Part shown: positions 1 to 11,807 of the stretch, piece by piece
Layout of the letters: each line of letters begins with the position of its first letter
How positions within the stretch are numbered: the first letter of the stretch is position 1
Assembly (NCBI RefSeq): GCF_963675165.1
Contig: NC_087380.1
Span: forward strand, 636,303-700,302
Direction of reading: 5' to 3'
Origin: Halichondria panicea
Lineage: Eukaryota; Porifera; Demospongiae; Suberitida; Halichondriidae
DNA length: 64,000 bases
Program-made: the position numbers and the translations under genes
Notes under the pieces: generated by a model
What the model saw: the letters and a program-made list of their open reading frames with translations, nothing else
The model's database searches: none
Told to the model about the DNA's origin: nothing

Positions 1-289
1 GGGCACAAGGGGCACGTGCCCCCCCTTTCTGACCAGCTCGAATAAAACTAGCTCACAAAGTGGGTGTGGCTTAGAGCAGCAATCAATTATTGCAGCATGC
101 AGACGATCTCTAGTTGTAGACTTTTGAAGCTGAAGAGCAAGATGATTCCATCCATTTCTGCTATCTCTTGCTACTATGTATGTCATACTGTCATCAATTA
201 ATCCATGATCTGAAAAGCTACACTGGCTGGGCTTAAGTGTTGACCTTTTTTTAATACAAACTGCCCCCCCTTTTCAGGATCCGCCCCTG
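1..289. mobile_element. Partial DNA transposon with a CAGGGGCGGATCC-type terminus
   Basis: The right end reads, on the minus strand, CAGGGGCGGATCCTGAAAAG and is followed inwards by runs of G. A cagggg-cggatcc terminus is common on hAT-like and related cut-and-paste elements of aquatic animals. The left end lies outside the window, so neither target duplication nor transposase can be seen. It separates the first exon at 333-402 from the rest of that gene, which must lie further left. The family assignment is tentative. Confidence 0.35.
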
Positions 290-332
290 AATACAGCACA
301 ACTATAAGTTGCTGCACTGCATATCAACTCAC

Positions 333-402
333 TCAAAGGTTGTCCATACACAAGAGAAACACTTCCCAGCAGACAGCAGAGAAATAACCTTGAGGGGAAC
401 AT
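333..402 (-). CDS. First exon (signal peptide) of another receptor gene, rest off window
   Basis: The minus strand gives an ATG at 400-402, then a signal peptide MFPSRLFLCCLLGSVSLVYG followed by Q-P-L. It ends in phase 1 at a GTGAGT donor, like the first exons of receptors A, E and I. The next exon (the N-terminal Ig-like domain) should lie at lower coordinates; a transposon end occupies 1-289, so that exon is absent or displaced beyond the window. Whether the gene is functional cannot be told. Confidence 0.6.
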
Positions 403-567
403 TCTCCTTAGTCCTGTAGCCAATAGCGCTATAGCGTAGATAGTAAAGGATCACGTTCACCAATGTTTTCAACAGAGTCTGGATGGCACAATCCCACTTA
501 TGATTTTTAATGTTATTCATTGCTAGTCAAAAGGTCAGTTTGCTGTTTTTATTTACTGATTCAACCC

Positions 568-617
568 TAGCCTCGATCCCAGGCCGCTCTTCCTCGTAGG
601 CCTTGTGAAGGAGGCTA
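568..617. mobile_element. Miniature tagcctcgat element (50 bp)
   Basis: It starts tagcctcgatcccaggccgc and ends gaaggaggcta, the same termini as the 604-bp element at 1658-2261, with the whole middle missing. The nine bases on each side (attcaaccc and attcactcc) agree at seven positions, consistent with an old 9-bp target duplication. Confidence 0.55.
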
Positions 618-655
618 ATTCACTCCGTATCCTACAGCCTAGGTGATTTCCAGTG

Positions 656-707
656 AATATGAGCCATATTTTACTTCCCCCAGAGAAGTATGGAATATGG
701 CTCATAT
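656..707. repeat. Imperfect inverted repeat (hairpin)
   Basis: aatatgagccatattttactt is followed after a short loop by its near reverse complement aagtatggaatatggctcat. It may be a tiny foldback element. Confidence 0.5.
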
Positions 708-982
708 TTTTACTTCCTACAAGCACTATTAAACTTTTGAATTATCTTGACAATTTGTACACAGTAAAATAGCAATACAGCACTCAAAAAATGTTTGTAG
801 ACTATGTTTTGTGCTATTGTCATATTGACCTGAGCTAGCTAGCAGTCTAAGTTACTTATTACATGTTCATGAGGCTTGAAACACTGCAGTTCAATCCTTG
901 CTCTGTGTTTCTAGTCAAGGCTGTCTACCACTGAACAGTGTTATTCTATAGAACTGCAAGGTTCCAGTTAGTGTGTGTAGTG

Positions 983-1459
983 TCATCTCCCTCCATTGTA
1001 TCCAGGGAACAGGTCCAATAGTACTGCCTGTAAGGACTTGTTGACTGTCATGGCATAGTCCTTGCCCAGGTCATGACGACAGTTGGGGCAGCTGAAACAG
1101 TGTTCTGGAAAATTGCCAACAATTGATCATGAGCATGCCACCTGAAAGGGCTCGCTCTAAGCTTTTAAAAAATCATAAAATAACTGAGTGAATCGGATAA
1201 TTAGAACTTTAAGTTACGGCGACTGATTCGATCCAATGATGTGTATACCTGTTCATGGCTGTGAGCTTCTGGTCCATCGACAGCTGTTAGGCTGTCCGCT
1301 TGTTGCCCGAGAGGTCGCGACCTCCACTCCCAGAGTACGTGAACTCCTCACCATTATCCTGGTCATCATTGTATCCCCTAACACGATGGAGTAGGCGCCG
1401 TCATCCTCGCGACCATGGATACCAGCAACGTGTGGACGGTGGACACCACTCTCACTCAC
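983..1459 (-). pseudogene. UHRF1-like fragment: SRA exon plus truncated last exon
   Basis: The exon at 1249-1459 encodes the start of a UHRF1 SRA domain ([20 protein letters not shown], then in another frame a [16 protein letters not shown]-like stretch and MDQKLTAMN). It has a frameshift after YSIVL and an in-frame stop near 1287. The last coding exon of UHRF1 (ending in FPGYNGGR and a TGA at 983-985) is fused at about 1092 directly to the intron upstream of the SRA exon, so the SRA C-terminal half, linker and RING exons are missing. This copy keeps the SRA segment that is deleted in the larger copy at 26.9-29.4 kb. Confidence 0.75.
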
Positions 1460-1657
1460 CTACACAGCAAGAGAGAGAGCTAGAGCATTGTACCGTTATA
1501 GAGTTATTTTCTAAATTTTCCTATTTTTTCGTATTATAGAAATGCGTAATAGGTTTTACATCACCATTCTGAGCTGTACGAATATTTAGAATATGAAATT
1601 AGTGGTTCATACAACAATTATATAATTATTATGGAATATTAAAAGCATAGTTACTAG

Positions 1658-2261
1658 TAGCCTCGATTCCAGGCCGCTCTTCCTCGAAGAGAGGCCTGGT
1701 ATCGACTGCTTGCGCATGCGCTAACCATTAGCCAGATACCGGCTAACACAGGATAACAACGTGTATGCTCAGTAAAACAAAGACGTCACAACGAACGGAA
1801 GTGGATTGAAGGAAGTAGATAGAAAGTTCGATTGAAGGTTTCTAGCCCATCTCTGAGAAAGAGCTGATAGCTACCCGTAGCCTGCTATGCTAACAAAAGA
1901 CCCACAGCCTGCAACAGTGTGGATGACAATCGTCTGAAGGGAGTGAAAGCTGACAATAGCCTAATGGACAGGCCACGCCCATCTAATACTAACTTTGGTG
2001 AAAGTCTACTATACTGCTACTGGCTCTATCAGAAAGAAAATAGTTGTGCATAGCTGTACGACAAAACTACAGCTTTGTCTCTAGCTAGCTAGCTAGCTGG
2101 CTAAATAGCTCTGTGTATGACTTCAATACTTTGTCAGAATATTTTCGTGATAAATTCAGTATTATAGGACATTTTACGGGAACAAATATCCAATAATGTT
2201 GCGCATGCGCAAGCAGTTAGTAGCAGGCCTTCTCTTCAGGGGAGGCTAGTGAAGGAGGCTA
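1658..2261. mobile_element. Non-autonomous MULE-like element, 9-bp target duplication
   Basis: The termini are tagcctcgattccaggccgc and gaaggaggcta. The flanking nine bases agttactag (1649-1657 and 2262-2270) are identical, a length typical of Mutator-like elements. The right target copy overlaps the first three bases of the next element (2268 onward), so this element inserted at the edge of that one. No coding capacity is visible. Relatives are at 568-617, 33205-33312 and 34912-35085. Confidence 0.7.
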
Positions 2262-2267
2262 AGTTAC

Positions 2268-2700
2268 TAGCCTCGATCCCAGGCCGAGTTTTCGCTTTTA
2301 TAACGGTTAGGCGAACAACTGGGCCTGGTACTAGTTGTCTGCGCATGCGTCAAATTTTCATTGTATATTTGTGGTCGGCAAAAATATTTAATAAATCAAT
2401 AATAGAAATTTGTACACAGAAAATGCACAGAGTGAGTACACAAAAGATGCACATAGGGAGCTGCTTCACAAAGGCCTGGGGAGTTGCCAGTTGTGCTGCA
2501 GCACAATTACAGTGACCCAGGGCAACTTCAGGATGATTGAATGCCTTCAAATTACGTTTCAAAAAGATTTAGCAGGCTGCTGGACTTCTCTGATTCTAGG
2601 CCCCAACTCGTAACTCATTGCTTGAGAAAACGTAGATTCTCTTGATGTCTCTGAGCTACCCAGCAACGCTCGAATGAGCAGGTCATACTCCAGTCCTGTG
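2268..2700. mobile_element. Truncated 1.1-kb-family MULE-like element
   Basis: It starts tagcctcgatcccaggccga and follows the full element at 56852-57966 closely, but stops abruptly after cagtcctgtg at 2700. Sequence of the large segmental duplication (ttcaaaaatatgc) begins there. The break marks the left end of the duplicated block shared with 52038 onward. Confidence 0.75.
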
Positions 2701-4142
2701 TTCAAAAATATGCTTTAATGTCAAATGTCTATCGTTCACTGGTATATATATATAGTGGTTGACATGGGAACAGCAGGACAGGTGTTCGTACAGTGGCTCT
2801 GCATGTATGGGGAATGGGAATGGGAACAATATGTCTATAAAATGCTCTCACCTGTTTCTGGTGTGAGGAATCCGTGCCGTATCATAAACTTGAGACACAC
2901 AAGAGCACTGTTGGGTTTGAAGTGGCCATTGAATAGCTATACATGCATAGCCACAGCAATAGCCACATTGACAATCAAGGACACCAGCAAGTAAAAAGAT
3001 ACCTTTCATATGACATGTTTTGTGAGCACACTGAATAATTAATTTCAGCCGCAAATTCTTGTAATTATGAACATTGATCAAAGCTAACAGGAAATGAACG
3101 GATGATTTTTGCCTATAATTTAATTTAATTTAGATCTAACAACTTGCTAAATAACATGAAACAGTGACACATTGACAAACTAGACAGCTGTGTTTTTATA
3201 GTGTCTACTTGTTCTCTGTGTTGAAGTCAGTGGGTGCATAAGCTGCACAGGCTGAGAGCTGGTAGTCTGCAGGAGGAGGGGGGCGTGGCTGGTCCACCAC
3301 CTCATAGGTAGCCTCCTCTTGTAGTCTGCTCAACCCCTCGTAATCATGGGAGGGGAGATGACTCATCACCACTGGGGGTAATCTGCACACGAAATAGAAG
3401 AATGGAATCCATTAACAGAGACTACATGAAAAATAAATATTAAGCACATAACAAAAGCTCTCTACAATCATACCGGTACACGTAGTTATGACAGCTACTT
3501 CCTTCACACACTAACACTCACTGTGTTGGTTGGCTGCCTGTCTTCTCATCACTCATGTCCTTGGATCCATACCTCTGTTGCCTTAGTAACAACAGCACCA
3601 CTATTACAATCAGTACTAGCACAGCAATAGCCAAGACTCCAGCAACCACCCAACCAGCCACTGTCAATGGACCAACATTGACCACTACACTCTCTGTGGG
3701 TGAGGTAGTAGCAGTTGTCCGATTAGTGATGTCCTCAGGGCACTCTGGACTATTGAGGTTAGCAATGACAATCGGACAACTGTTAGTCACACTGAGGCCT
3801 GCACTCTGCACCACAACGATTGGATCATTCTCAACCCACTGTTTCATTAGCCTAGACAGTTGTATGGTGGATACACTCTCTGTTCCAGTGACCACAGGTC
3901 TGTAGGTCACATGACTAGAGGACCCTTCAAAACAATTGATAAACTCGTCAGTGAGAAGGGAGGGGCTGAACCCACAAGCACACAATCCTTCAACACCTTG
4001 AGATAATCTGGTAGTGATGCCACTGGCTTTGGTAGTTCTTCCTGACTCAATGTACACCTCACAGTTTGTTATTCCATCCAGACGAAGTTGAATGTTGAGT
4101 GCTATAAAACAAAAATAAACTGTTACCAAAAAAACGAGTGTT

Positions 4143-4872
4143 GCAAGCGTGCGCTTGCTAATGCCTCTCGCCATGTTATGCTTTCGCTCAAAAAGTATTA
4201 GTGTTATAGTAGTTTCTATAATGAATTTTATATTAAAGATCTGTAGTTCAATGTATATAATATCTAAGAAGAAAAGACCTGTGTACATGCATATTGTTAT
4301 CTATATTTTGTTATATGGTAGTGTTTTGTGGCTTACCAGGCCCTCAAGAAAAATATGATTCTGCCAGGAGGATATCTGGATCTGGATCTTGGATATTATT
4401 TTCTCACACATGGGGAATGAGCGCGCATGCGCATTACATCCAAAGGAATAATTAAAGGGTGTGTCCAAAGAGATCAATTTCACAAGCATAAATGGCTACG
4501 TACTGCTAGCTAGCTGTTTTAACAGATATTTTCTGAGTCTTGTAGCTAACAAAAAGCTAGCGCTTTAGTGCAAGGCTAACTCATATGTTGAATAGAAAGT
4601 TTGTGCGGACAGATGATGCTATGAAAGATTCTGAAGAGACTGCAACAGCCTTCAATGTGAGTCAAACTAGCCATAACTTGGGAAAGAAACTTTAGTTTGC
4701 TAATCCACGTATCAAAATCCAAGAGAACGTGGCTAGAAGCCTATAGAAGCTGTTAGCTTTCGTCGCATTGCAACCGTTGAGCAGTTACAGCTGGAACAGA
4801 CACACAGACACACACACACACACACACAGTCAGCTTTACCATATCCCTCGTGCGGCTACGCCTCGAGGTATA
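4143..4872. repeat. Interspersed intron repeat, copy 1
   Basis: It begins near gctaatgcctctcgccatg, contains a CA microsatellite (about 4801-4828) and ends at ctcgtgcggctacgcctcga. A second copy lies at 7155-8011 in another intron of the same gene, and both recur in receptor I (53.48-54.21 kb and 56.49-58.46 kb, the latter split by a transposon). I see no long ORF. Confidence 0.6.
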
Positions 4873-7154
4873 ATGATGTGAATCTGTATCAACACTAGCT
4901 ATAGTTACACGATCTTTAGTAAGGTTTTACTTTCATGTATGCTTTCAGTGGAATTGTAAAGGTTTTCCAACTTACTCCTGAACTCAATGGCTGAACTCAA
5001 TGGTGTAGTGAGCAGCTACAGTGTGTTCCCCCTCAAGCTGACTGGAGGTGAGGATGACCTGACAGCTGTACTGACCAGCGTCTGACAAGTAGAGAGTGTC
5101 AAAGTTGAGGGTTGCTGTGTTGGTCATGAGTGACCCTCCTTCCCTCGTCCACTGGTAGGAGAGGGTGGGTTGTAGAGAGGCCCCTCCACTCAGGGAACAA
5201 GTGAGGGAGAAACTCTGACCAGCCATTGGAACACCACTGGGGATGATCACCACTTGTATGGCTGGATGGAAGAGAGTGGGCGTAAACAAAACAATGGTTA
5301 ATATCTTTCACTATGACAGAATAAACAAATTAAAGCTGCTACAATAACAGTTTGGTAGCAATTAACTTGGTGATTTTAGCAAGTCACCACAGGGAGAATC
5401 GAGATACACAACAAAATGGTTGCAGTTTCTTGTAATGTTTTTCCTATAAAGACATGTGTGAGAACTGACTTTGACAGAATGGTTCAGCTCCACTCCAGTT
5501 ACGGTCTGATTGACATGTTCTCATATTGTCTCCACGTAGCAAAGACCCCATCCCACAAGAATAAGTGGCAGTACTCTCATCAGTGCGTGGAGGAGAGGTC
5601 GATGAATAAGCAATGACTCCATTAGTGATGCTGGGTAGGTCCTCACATGTTCCTGTAAGGAAACCATAATTATAGGAACTTTAATTGAAGATAATAGCTT
5701 ACCAATACATGTTAGTATTGATCCACTCCACATTCCTCCACTAGCACTGTTAGTACATGTCCTGGTAGCATCACCAGAGAGCACAAACGTGGCACTACAG
5801 GAGTGGGTAGCCACAGTACCCACTGGACTAGGTGAGGTGTCCACGGTGTAAGTGATGTCACCATTTGATAGAGTGAGAGCAGGACAGCTTGCTGTAAGAG
5901 AAGTCATGTACACTAAAGGGACAAGCAATAAAGGAAGATACCTTCACAGACAATGTCTCCTCCACTCCAGGTAGTGTCTGATTGACATGTTTTTGTTCTG
6001 GGACCAAAGATATCGTACCCAGTGCCACAGGTGTAGGTGGCCACTGTCCCCGCTGGTCTTGGGGAGAACATCGTATCATAGCTAACCACTCCATTAGAAG
6101 GTGAGGGAATCCTGACAAATAGCTGCATGAATACAATATACAGATATGATATTTAAAGATTATTAACTCACGAGAGCATATTGGAGGTGTGCCCCAGAGT
6201 CCACTAGCCATACAAGTCAGGGTTGAATTCCCAGATAACACAAAGTTGTCTTGACAAGAATAAGTGACAGTCTGTCCAAATGTTGTCGGAGGGAATGTTC
6301 TGGTGCTACTGGCAACCATAAGAGGGACACCACATTCCACAACTGGTGAGAGTAGATTAGCGTAGATTATCATAATTATTGAACTCACTTGGACAAGTAA
6401 TGCTCATTCCACTCCACTTTCCACTGATCCCACAATCTCTATCAGGTCCACTGGACACTCTGTATCCCTCATCACAGCTGTATGTAGCCACGGCTCCGTC
6501 TAGTCTGGGGGTGGTGTCTGGACTGTAGCTGATCACTCCATTGTCTGGTACAGTAAGGATATCACAGATGGCTGTAAAGAAGTATAATTATAGAGATAGC
6601 ATATAAGGATACAAAACAATCTTTACCTCTACAGGTTGGTGCAGTTCCATCCCATCCACTGTCACTACACGTCCTCATTGAGGTACCAATTAGTTCAAAG
6701 CCAGCAGTACAGGTGTAGGTAACCATGGAGCCCTCAGCTCTGGGGATGGTGGTGTCACTGTACACAAGTGGTGCTCCATTGGTTGGTACAGGGAGGTTGG
6801 GACAAATCACTGCATACAATAATCAGTGATACGATCAGTATAATGACTGTTACTACATATGAGGAACAGTATTCTCCACAGTAGCATTTTTTTGCCATTC
6901 ACCAACCTGTACAGGTAGGAGTACCACCAATTAGCGCACTCCACCCAGTGGTAGCACAAGTCCTTGATAGTGTCCCACTGAAGTCATACCCAGTCACACA
7001 GCTGTAGGTGGCAGTGGAGTCCATAGCTCTGGGGATGGTGGTGTCACTGTACGTCACTCCTCCATTGGTTGGTACGCCAAGGTTGGGGCAAATCACTAAA
7101 TGGAAATAAGTGGATCGTTTTCACTATCAACAGCTATAACAACTAGTGTTCAAG

Positions 7155-7935
7155 CTGGCGCTGTGCTAATGCCTCTCGCCATGTTTTTGCTTTCGCTCAA
7201 AAGTATTAGAGTGTTATATTAGTTACTTTCTATAATGAATTTTATATTAAAGTTAGCTTATCTATATAAAGTCACTGAGAAGAAAAAACTTATTTACATG
7301 CATCTATTGTTATTATTTATTGTATTATGTGGCTTACCAGGACCTCAAGAAAGAAGAAAATTGATTCTTCCAGGATCTGTAGTTCAGTGTATATAATATC
7401 TAAGAAGAAAAGACCTGTGTACATGCATATTGTTATCTATATTGTTATATGGTAGTGTTTTGTGGCTTACCAGGCCCTCAAGACAAAGATGATTCTGCCA
7501 GGAGGATCTGGATCTTGGATATTATTTCTCCCACATGGGGAATGAGCGCGCATGCGCATTACATCCATAGGAATAATTAAAGGGTGTGTCCAAAGAGATC
7601 AATTTTCACAAAATTAATGGCTGCTGCTAGCTAGCTGTTTTAACAGATATTTTCTGAGTATTGTAGCTAACAAAAAGCTAGCGCTTTAGTGCAAGGCTAA
7701 CTCATATGTTGAATAGAAAGTTTGTGCGGACAGATGATGCTATGAAAGATTCTGAAGAGACTGCAACAGACTTCAATGTGAGTCAAACTAGCCATAACTC
7801 GAGAAAGAAGCTTTAGTTTGCTAATCCACGAATCAAAATCCAAGAGAACGTGGCTAGAAGCCTATAGAAGCTGTTAGCTTTCGTCGCATTGCAACCGTTG
7901 AGCAGTTACAGCTGGAACAGACACACACACAGACA

Positions 7936-7969
<34 letters not shown>

Positions 7970-8011
7970 CAGCTTTACCGTATCCCTCGTGTGGCTACGC
8001 CTCGAGGCATA
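7155..8011. repeat. Interspersed intron repeat, copy 2
   Basis: Same unit as 4143-4872, with an internal duplication of the ggcttaccagg-containing part and a longer CA tract (about 7917-7968). The empty target site for the MULE-like insertion of paralogue I is inside it: ggatattat at 7517-7525. Confidence 0.6.
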
Positions 8012-10719
8012 ATAACTTGTGACACCCAAACAATAAATCTTACTCACGATTACAAATCAGCAGAAAAAATTCACAATTTGTAACTGTGTTCGTTATAAGG
8101 TACCATCTATACACTTGACTACTACACGAGGCATACCAGTACAGGTGGGTGCAGTGAGGCTCCACATTGTATTAGCTTGACAAGTCCTGGTCACAGCTCC
8201 AACCAGAGTGTATCCAGTGTTACAGGTGTAGGTAGCAGTCATCATGAAGGTGGTTCCAGAGGTTGTGTCCACTGCTCCATTGATGGGGTCAGTGAGGGAA
8301 CCACAGTTGACAGCTAAACAACAAAAATAAATTTGTATTTGATATTGATGGTCATACTCACGATTACACACAGGTTCTGACCCACTCCAGTCTCCACTAG
8401 CTTGACAAGTCCTGGTCTGACCTCCACTACGTGTATAGCCAGTGTTACAGGTGTAGGTAGCAGTGTTTGAGAGGGTGGTCCCTGTTGTAGTGACTCTTCC
8501 ATTTATAGGATCATCCAATGATCCACAGCTAACTGTAAGGAACAACATTACATGTGTACAATGTGCCTATTAAACTTCTAACCTGTACAAGTTGGACTAC
8601 CACCATTACTCCACCCACTGACAGTACAGGTCCTTGGTACAGCTCCATGCACTGAATTCATACCCAAAGACACAGCTGTAGGTAACCGTGGAATCCACAG
8701 CTCTGGGAATGGTGAGGTCGCTGTAGGTCACCACTCCATTGGCCGGTGGTGGGACGTTGGGGCAAATCACTGAATAGAAATAGCATTTAGTTCTATAACT
8801 CAGTTTGAGTACATACGTGTACAAGTGAGGGGTGTTCCACTCCATGATCTATCAGACTGACAGGTCCTAGTGCCTCCACCAGCTAACACGGTGTACCCAG
8901 TGACACAGCTCTGTGTAGCCATGGTTCCCTCTAGTACGGGGGATGAGTTTGGATCGTAGACGATGAATCCATTGGTGAGGGTGAGGAGAGGACAGATGGC
9001 TGTGGGGGAACACTTGACACCAGTTCACAACACTCATCCCCCTCACCAGTACAGACAGGGTCATCTCCAGTGCTCCATCCACTAGCAGTACACGTCCTCA
9101 TTATCAGTCCAGTCATCTGGTAGTCAGGGTTACAGGAGTAGGTAGCTGTGCTCTCAAAGGTGGTAGTGGGTGTATCAACCATACCATTGGTGGGGTCAGT
9201 GAGGACACCGCAGTCAACAACTGCAGTGTATAAGAATGGGCTCATAAAACAAACAAATAGAGCCTTATAATTTAACGTATACTATCACAAGCTGGTACAC
9301 TGCCACTCCAGTCTCCATTAGCCCCACAAGTCCTAGTGGTGTCTCCATTCAGATTGTGGCCACTTTTACAAGAGTAGGTAGCTGTGCTCTCAAAGGTGGT
9401 AGTGGATAAAGTAATCATTCCATTGGTGGGGTCAGTGAGGGGGCCACAGTCAACAACTGCAGTGTATAATAATAAGCTTTAAAAACAAGAGAATGTGAGT
9501 AACTTACGAGTACACGTTGGATTAGTCCCACTCCACACTCCACCAGCCCCACAAGTCCTGGTCATATCACCAGTCACAGTGTATCCAGTGTTACATGTGA
9601 AGGTGGCCACGGTGTTCACTGGTCTAGTATTCATGGTCTCCGCATTATAGCCAATCATTCCATTGGTTGGAGCAGGCAAGTCAGAGCAGGTAGTGGTGCT
9701 GACTGCACACATTATAATGAAAGCAATTTTACACTCTTGGTCGGTACAGATGGCCAGGACAAAATTTAATGACAATGCTAGAAAAATATTGATAATAGTT
9801 ACTCTTACGTTCACAAGTGGGTCTCACAGTGCTACTCCACTGCATTGTGACATCATTACAGGTGATGGATGAGATGGTCGTCACAGCGTACCCAGGGTCA
9901 CAGGTGTAGGTGGCCATGTTGGTGTCTGCATCGTATGAGATCGTTCCATTAGACAGGGGACTCAGTGTGGGGCAGGGAGCTGTGGGGGGTGGGGGTTAGT
10001 ATTGGACATAGACAATATAGTCAGCACTCACTGAAGGTGACACATCTCCTCTCATTGGTGGCAGTCCTCACACAGCAATGTTCTCCATCAGGACTGAAGT
10101 GTGTGAGACCACGATACAGAGCAACGCCATAATTAGGAACATCTCTGATGAACACTTCGTCCTGAACTGCCAACAATCTACTTTCAAATTGCAATGCACT
10201 CCCATTGGGGAACAGCCACAATACACTATCAGTGTTTACGGTGAAGCAAAACCAGGGGCGTGGTACACCATTAGCTCCTGATCCAACATCAGAGAATGAG
10301 ATGATCTCTCCAGTGTGGTCAGTGCCATCACCGAATTCATTGGATGCTGCCAAGTCCAGCTGTATGCCAAAATACAATATTGATGCTCTGATATCAAACC
10401 TATAATACTTGTTTCATCTACTATCCAATAGCACAGGTTAGTATTAGCTTAGCCATAATTATAGCTGACTGCATGATAGTATCTATGCATGATCTATATC
10501 AACTCACTCAAAGCCTGCTGTCCATACACAAGAGAAGCACTTCCCAGCAGACAGCAGAGAAATAACCTTGAGGGGAACATTCTCATTATTCTTGTAGCCA
10601 AGAGTTCATTATTCATCCTATATTAAACTCTTGCTAGGTTAGCTGATATATATTGCTCAAAATTAATTAATTGCATTCTTGCGAATCTGATTGGATTCAT
10701 ACTGAAAGCACACACTTAC

Positions 10720-11807
10720 TAGCCTCGATCCCAGGCCGAGTTTTCGCTTTTATAACGGTTAGGCGAACAACTGGGCCTGGTACTAGTTGTCTGCACATGC
10801 GTCAAATTTTCATTGTATATTTGTGGTAGGCAAAAATATTTAATAAATCAATAATAGAAATTTGTACACAGAAAATGCACAGAGTGAGTACACAAAAGAT
10901 GCACATAGGGAGCTGCTTCACAAAGGCCTGGGGAGTTGCCAGTTGTGCTGCAGCACAATTACAGTGACCCAGGGCAACTTCAGGATGATTGAATGCCTTC
11001 AAATTACGTTTCAAAAAGATTTAGCAGGCTGCTGGACTTCTCTGATTCTAGGCCCCAACTCGTAACTCATTGCTTGAGAAAACGTAGATTCTCTTGATGT
11101 CTCTGAGCTACCCAGCAACGCTCGAATGAGCAGGTCATACTCCAGTCCTGTGTCTGTGAGTATAGGACAATATTAAAAGAAACCAAAGACGGTTAAACCC
11201 TTACCTTAAACTGTCCAGTCTCGTCCGTTAGTATAGCCAAGAGGAGCACTGTTGGGATAGCTGGATATTAGCCATTGCTCCTGTACAGAGAAGTAGACAT
11301 TTTAAATACGTGTAGATCTATACATATTAAATTTCTCGGTTATAGTGTCATTGTCGACGAGCTGATGATGGCAGCACCAAGTTCTCTAGCTCACACTCTT
11401 CACTTGATCCACCATATTAATGATGAAACTATAGTCTACCTACATTCTTGCCAAACATGAACAAGACTTGATAGCATAGCCGGCCATAGGGCCCACACAA
11501 AAATATCTGACCTTAACAAGCTTGACAAAGCTTTATACCTCTTCACTTGTTGTTCAGTCTTCAGAATAAGCTTCAGAGAAGAGAGAAGCTTCAGCTAAGA
11601 GCCATTCCAATCGATTCCAATAATGATAAAACGGGAACTGACTTCTAGTACACGATAGTACACGAATATAAATGTCACGAAAGTGAACGAGAATATCCAT
11701 TTGTCAGAATCTGACGAACGACTGACGCATGCGCAGACAACTAGTACCAGGCCCAGTTGTTCGCCTAACCGTTATAAAAGCGAAAACTCGGCCTGGGATC
11801 GAGGCTA
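10720..11807. mobile_element. MULE-like element, first half of a tandem pair
   Basis: It runs from tagcctcgatcccaggccga to its inverted end ggcctgggatcgaggcta, with inverted termini of about 80 bp. It is 1088 bp long and about the same as 56852-57966. It abuts the second copy without spacer. The pair sits in acactatac, which is intact and empty in the homologous positions near 59711 and 26850. Confidence 0.8.

Larger units (their letters stand above)
403..982. other. Intergenic spacer without a supported gene
   Basis: It holds a 50-bp miniature element (568-617), a hairpin (656-707) and otherwise unique-looking AT-rich DNA. I see no exon here. Confidence 0.5.
3205..10580 (-). pseudogene. Receptor A: CCP/Ig transmembrane receptor, decayed (15 CCP exons)
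   Basis: Exons in coding order: signal peptide 10508-10580; N-terminal Ig-like 10032 to about 10355; CCPs 9809-9979, 9508-9702, 9283-9456, 9047-9220, 8817-8999, 8583-8769, 8362-8532, 8137-8313, 6907-7095, 6627-6809, 6389-6571, 6172-6342, 5942-6122, 5703-5891, 5470-5652; Ig 4976-5261; membrane-proximal plus TM 3522-4101; tail 3205-3382. Lesions relative to paralogues: one extra base near 10350 in the N-terminal exon, a 4-bp insertion (tgca) near 8650 in a CCP, a 2-bp deletion near 6108 in another CCP, and a 13-bp tandem duplication (4978-5003) placing a stop (HYTIEFSH-stop) at the end of the Ig domain. The last lesion alone would give a secreted form without TM and tail; together the lesions argue for a pseudogene. 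Its near-twin I (52.5-59.6 kb) lacks these lesions. Confidence 0.8.

Noticed and set aside
2249-2613. ORFs MKEAKLLASIPGRVF and MYTENAQSEYTK (also at 10862, 11895, 56788) as genes
   Set aside because: They lie inside MULE-like element copies, differ by frameshifts between copies, and show no transposase motif.
2725-3081. Short ORFs in both strands of the receptor 3' flank as separate genes
   Set aside because: Frames are not conserved between copies (A/I against J and B); kept only as a conserved block.
5470-10000. CRISPR-like regular repeats
   Set aside because: The periodicity comes from CCP exons of about 170-200 bp with diverged sequence and introns; no short identical repeats with unique spacers exist, and the DNA is eukaryotic.
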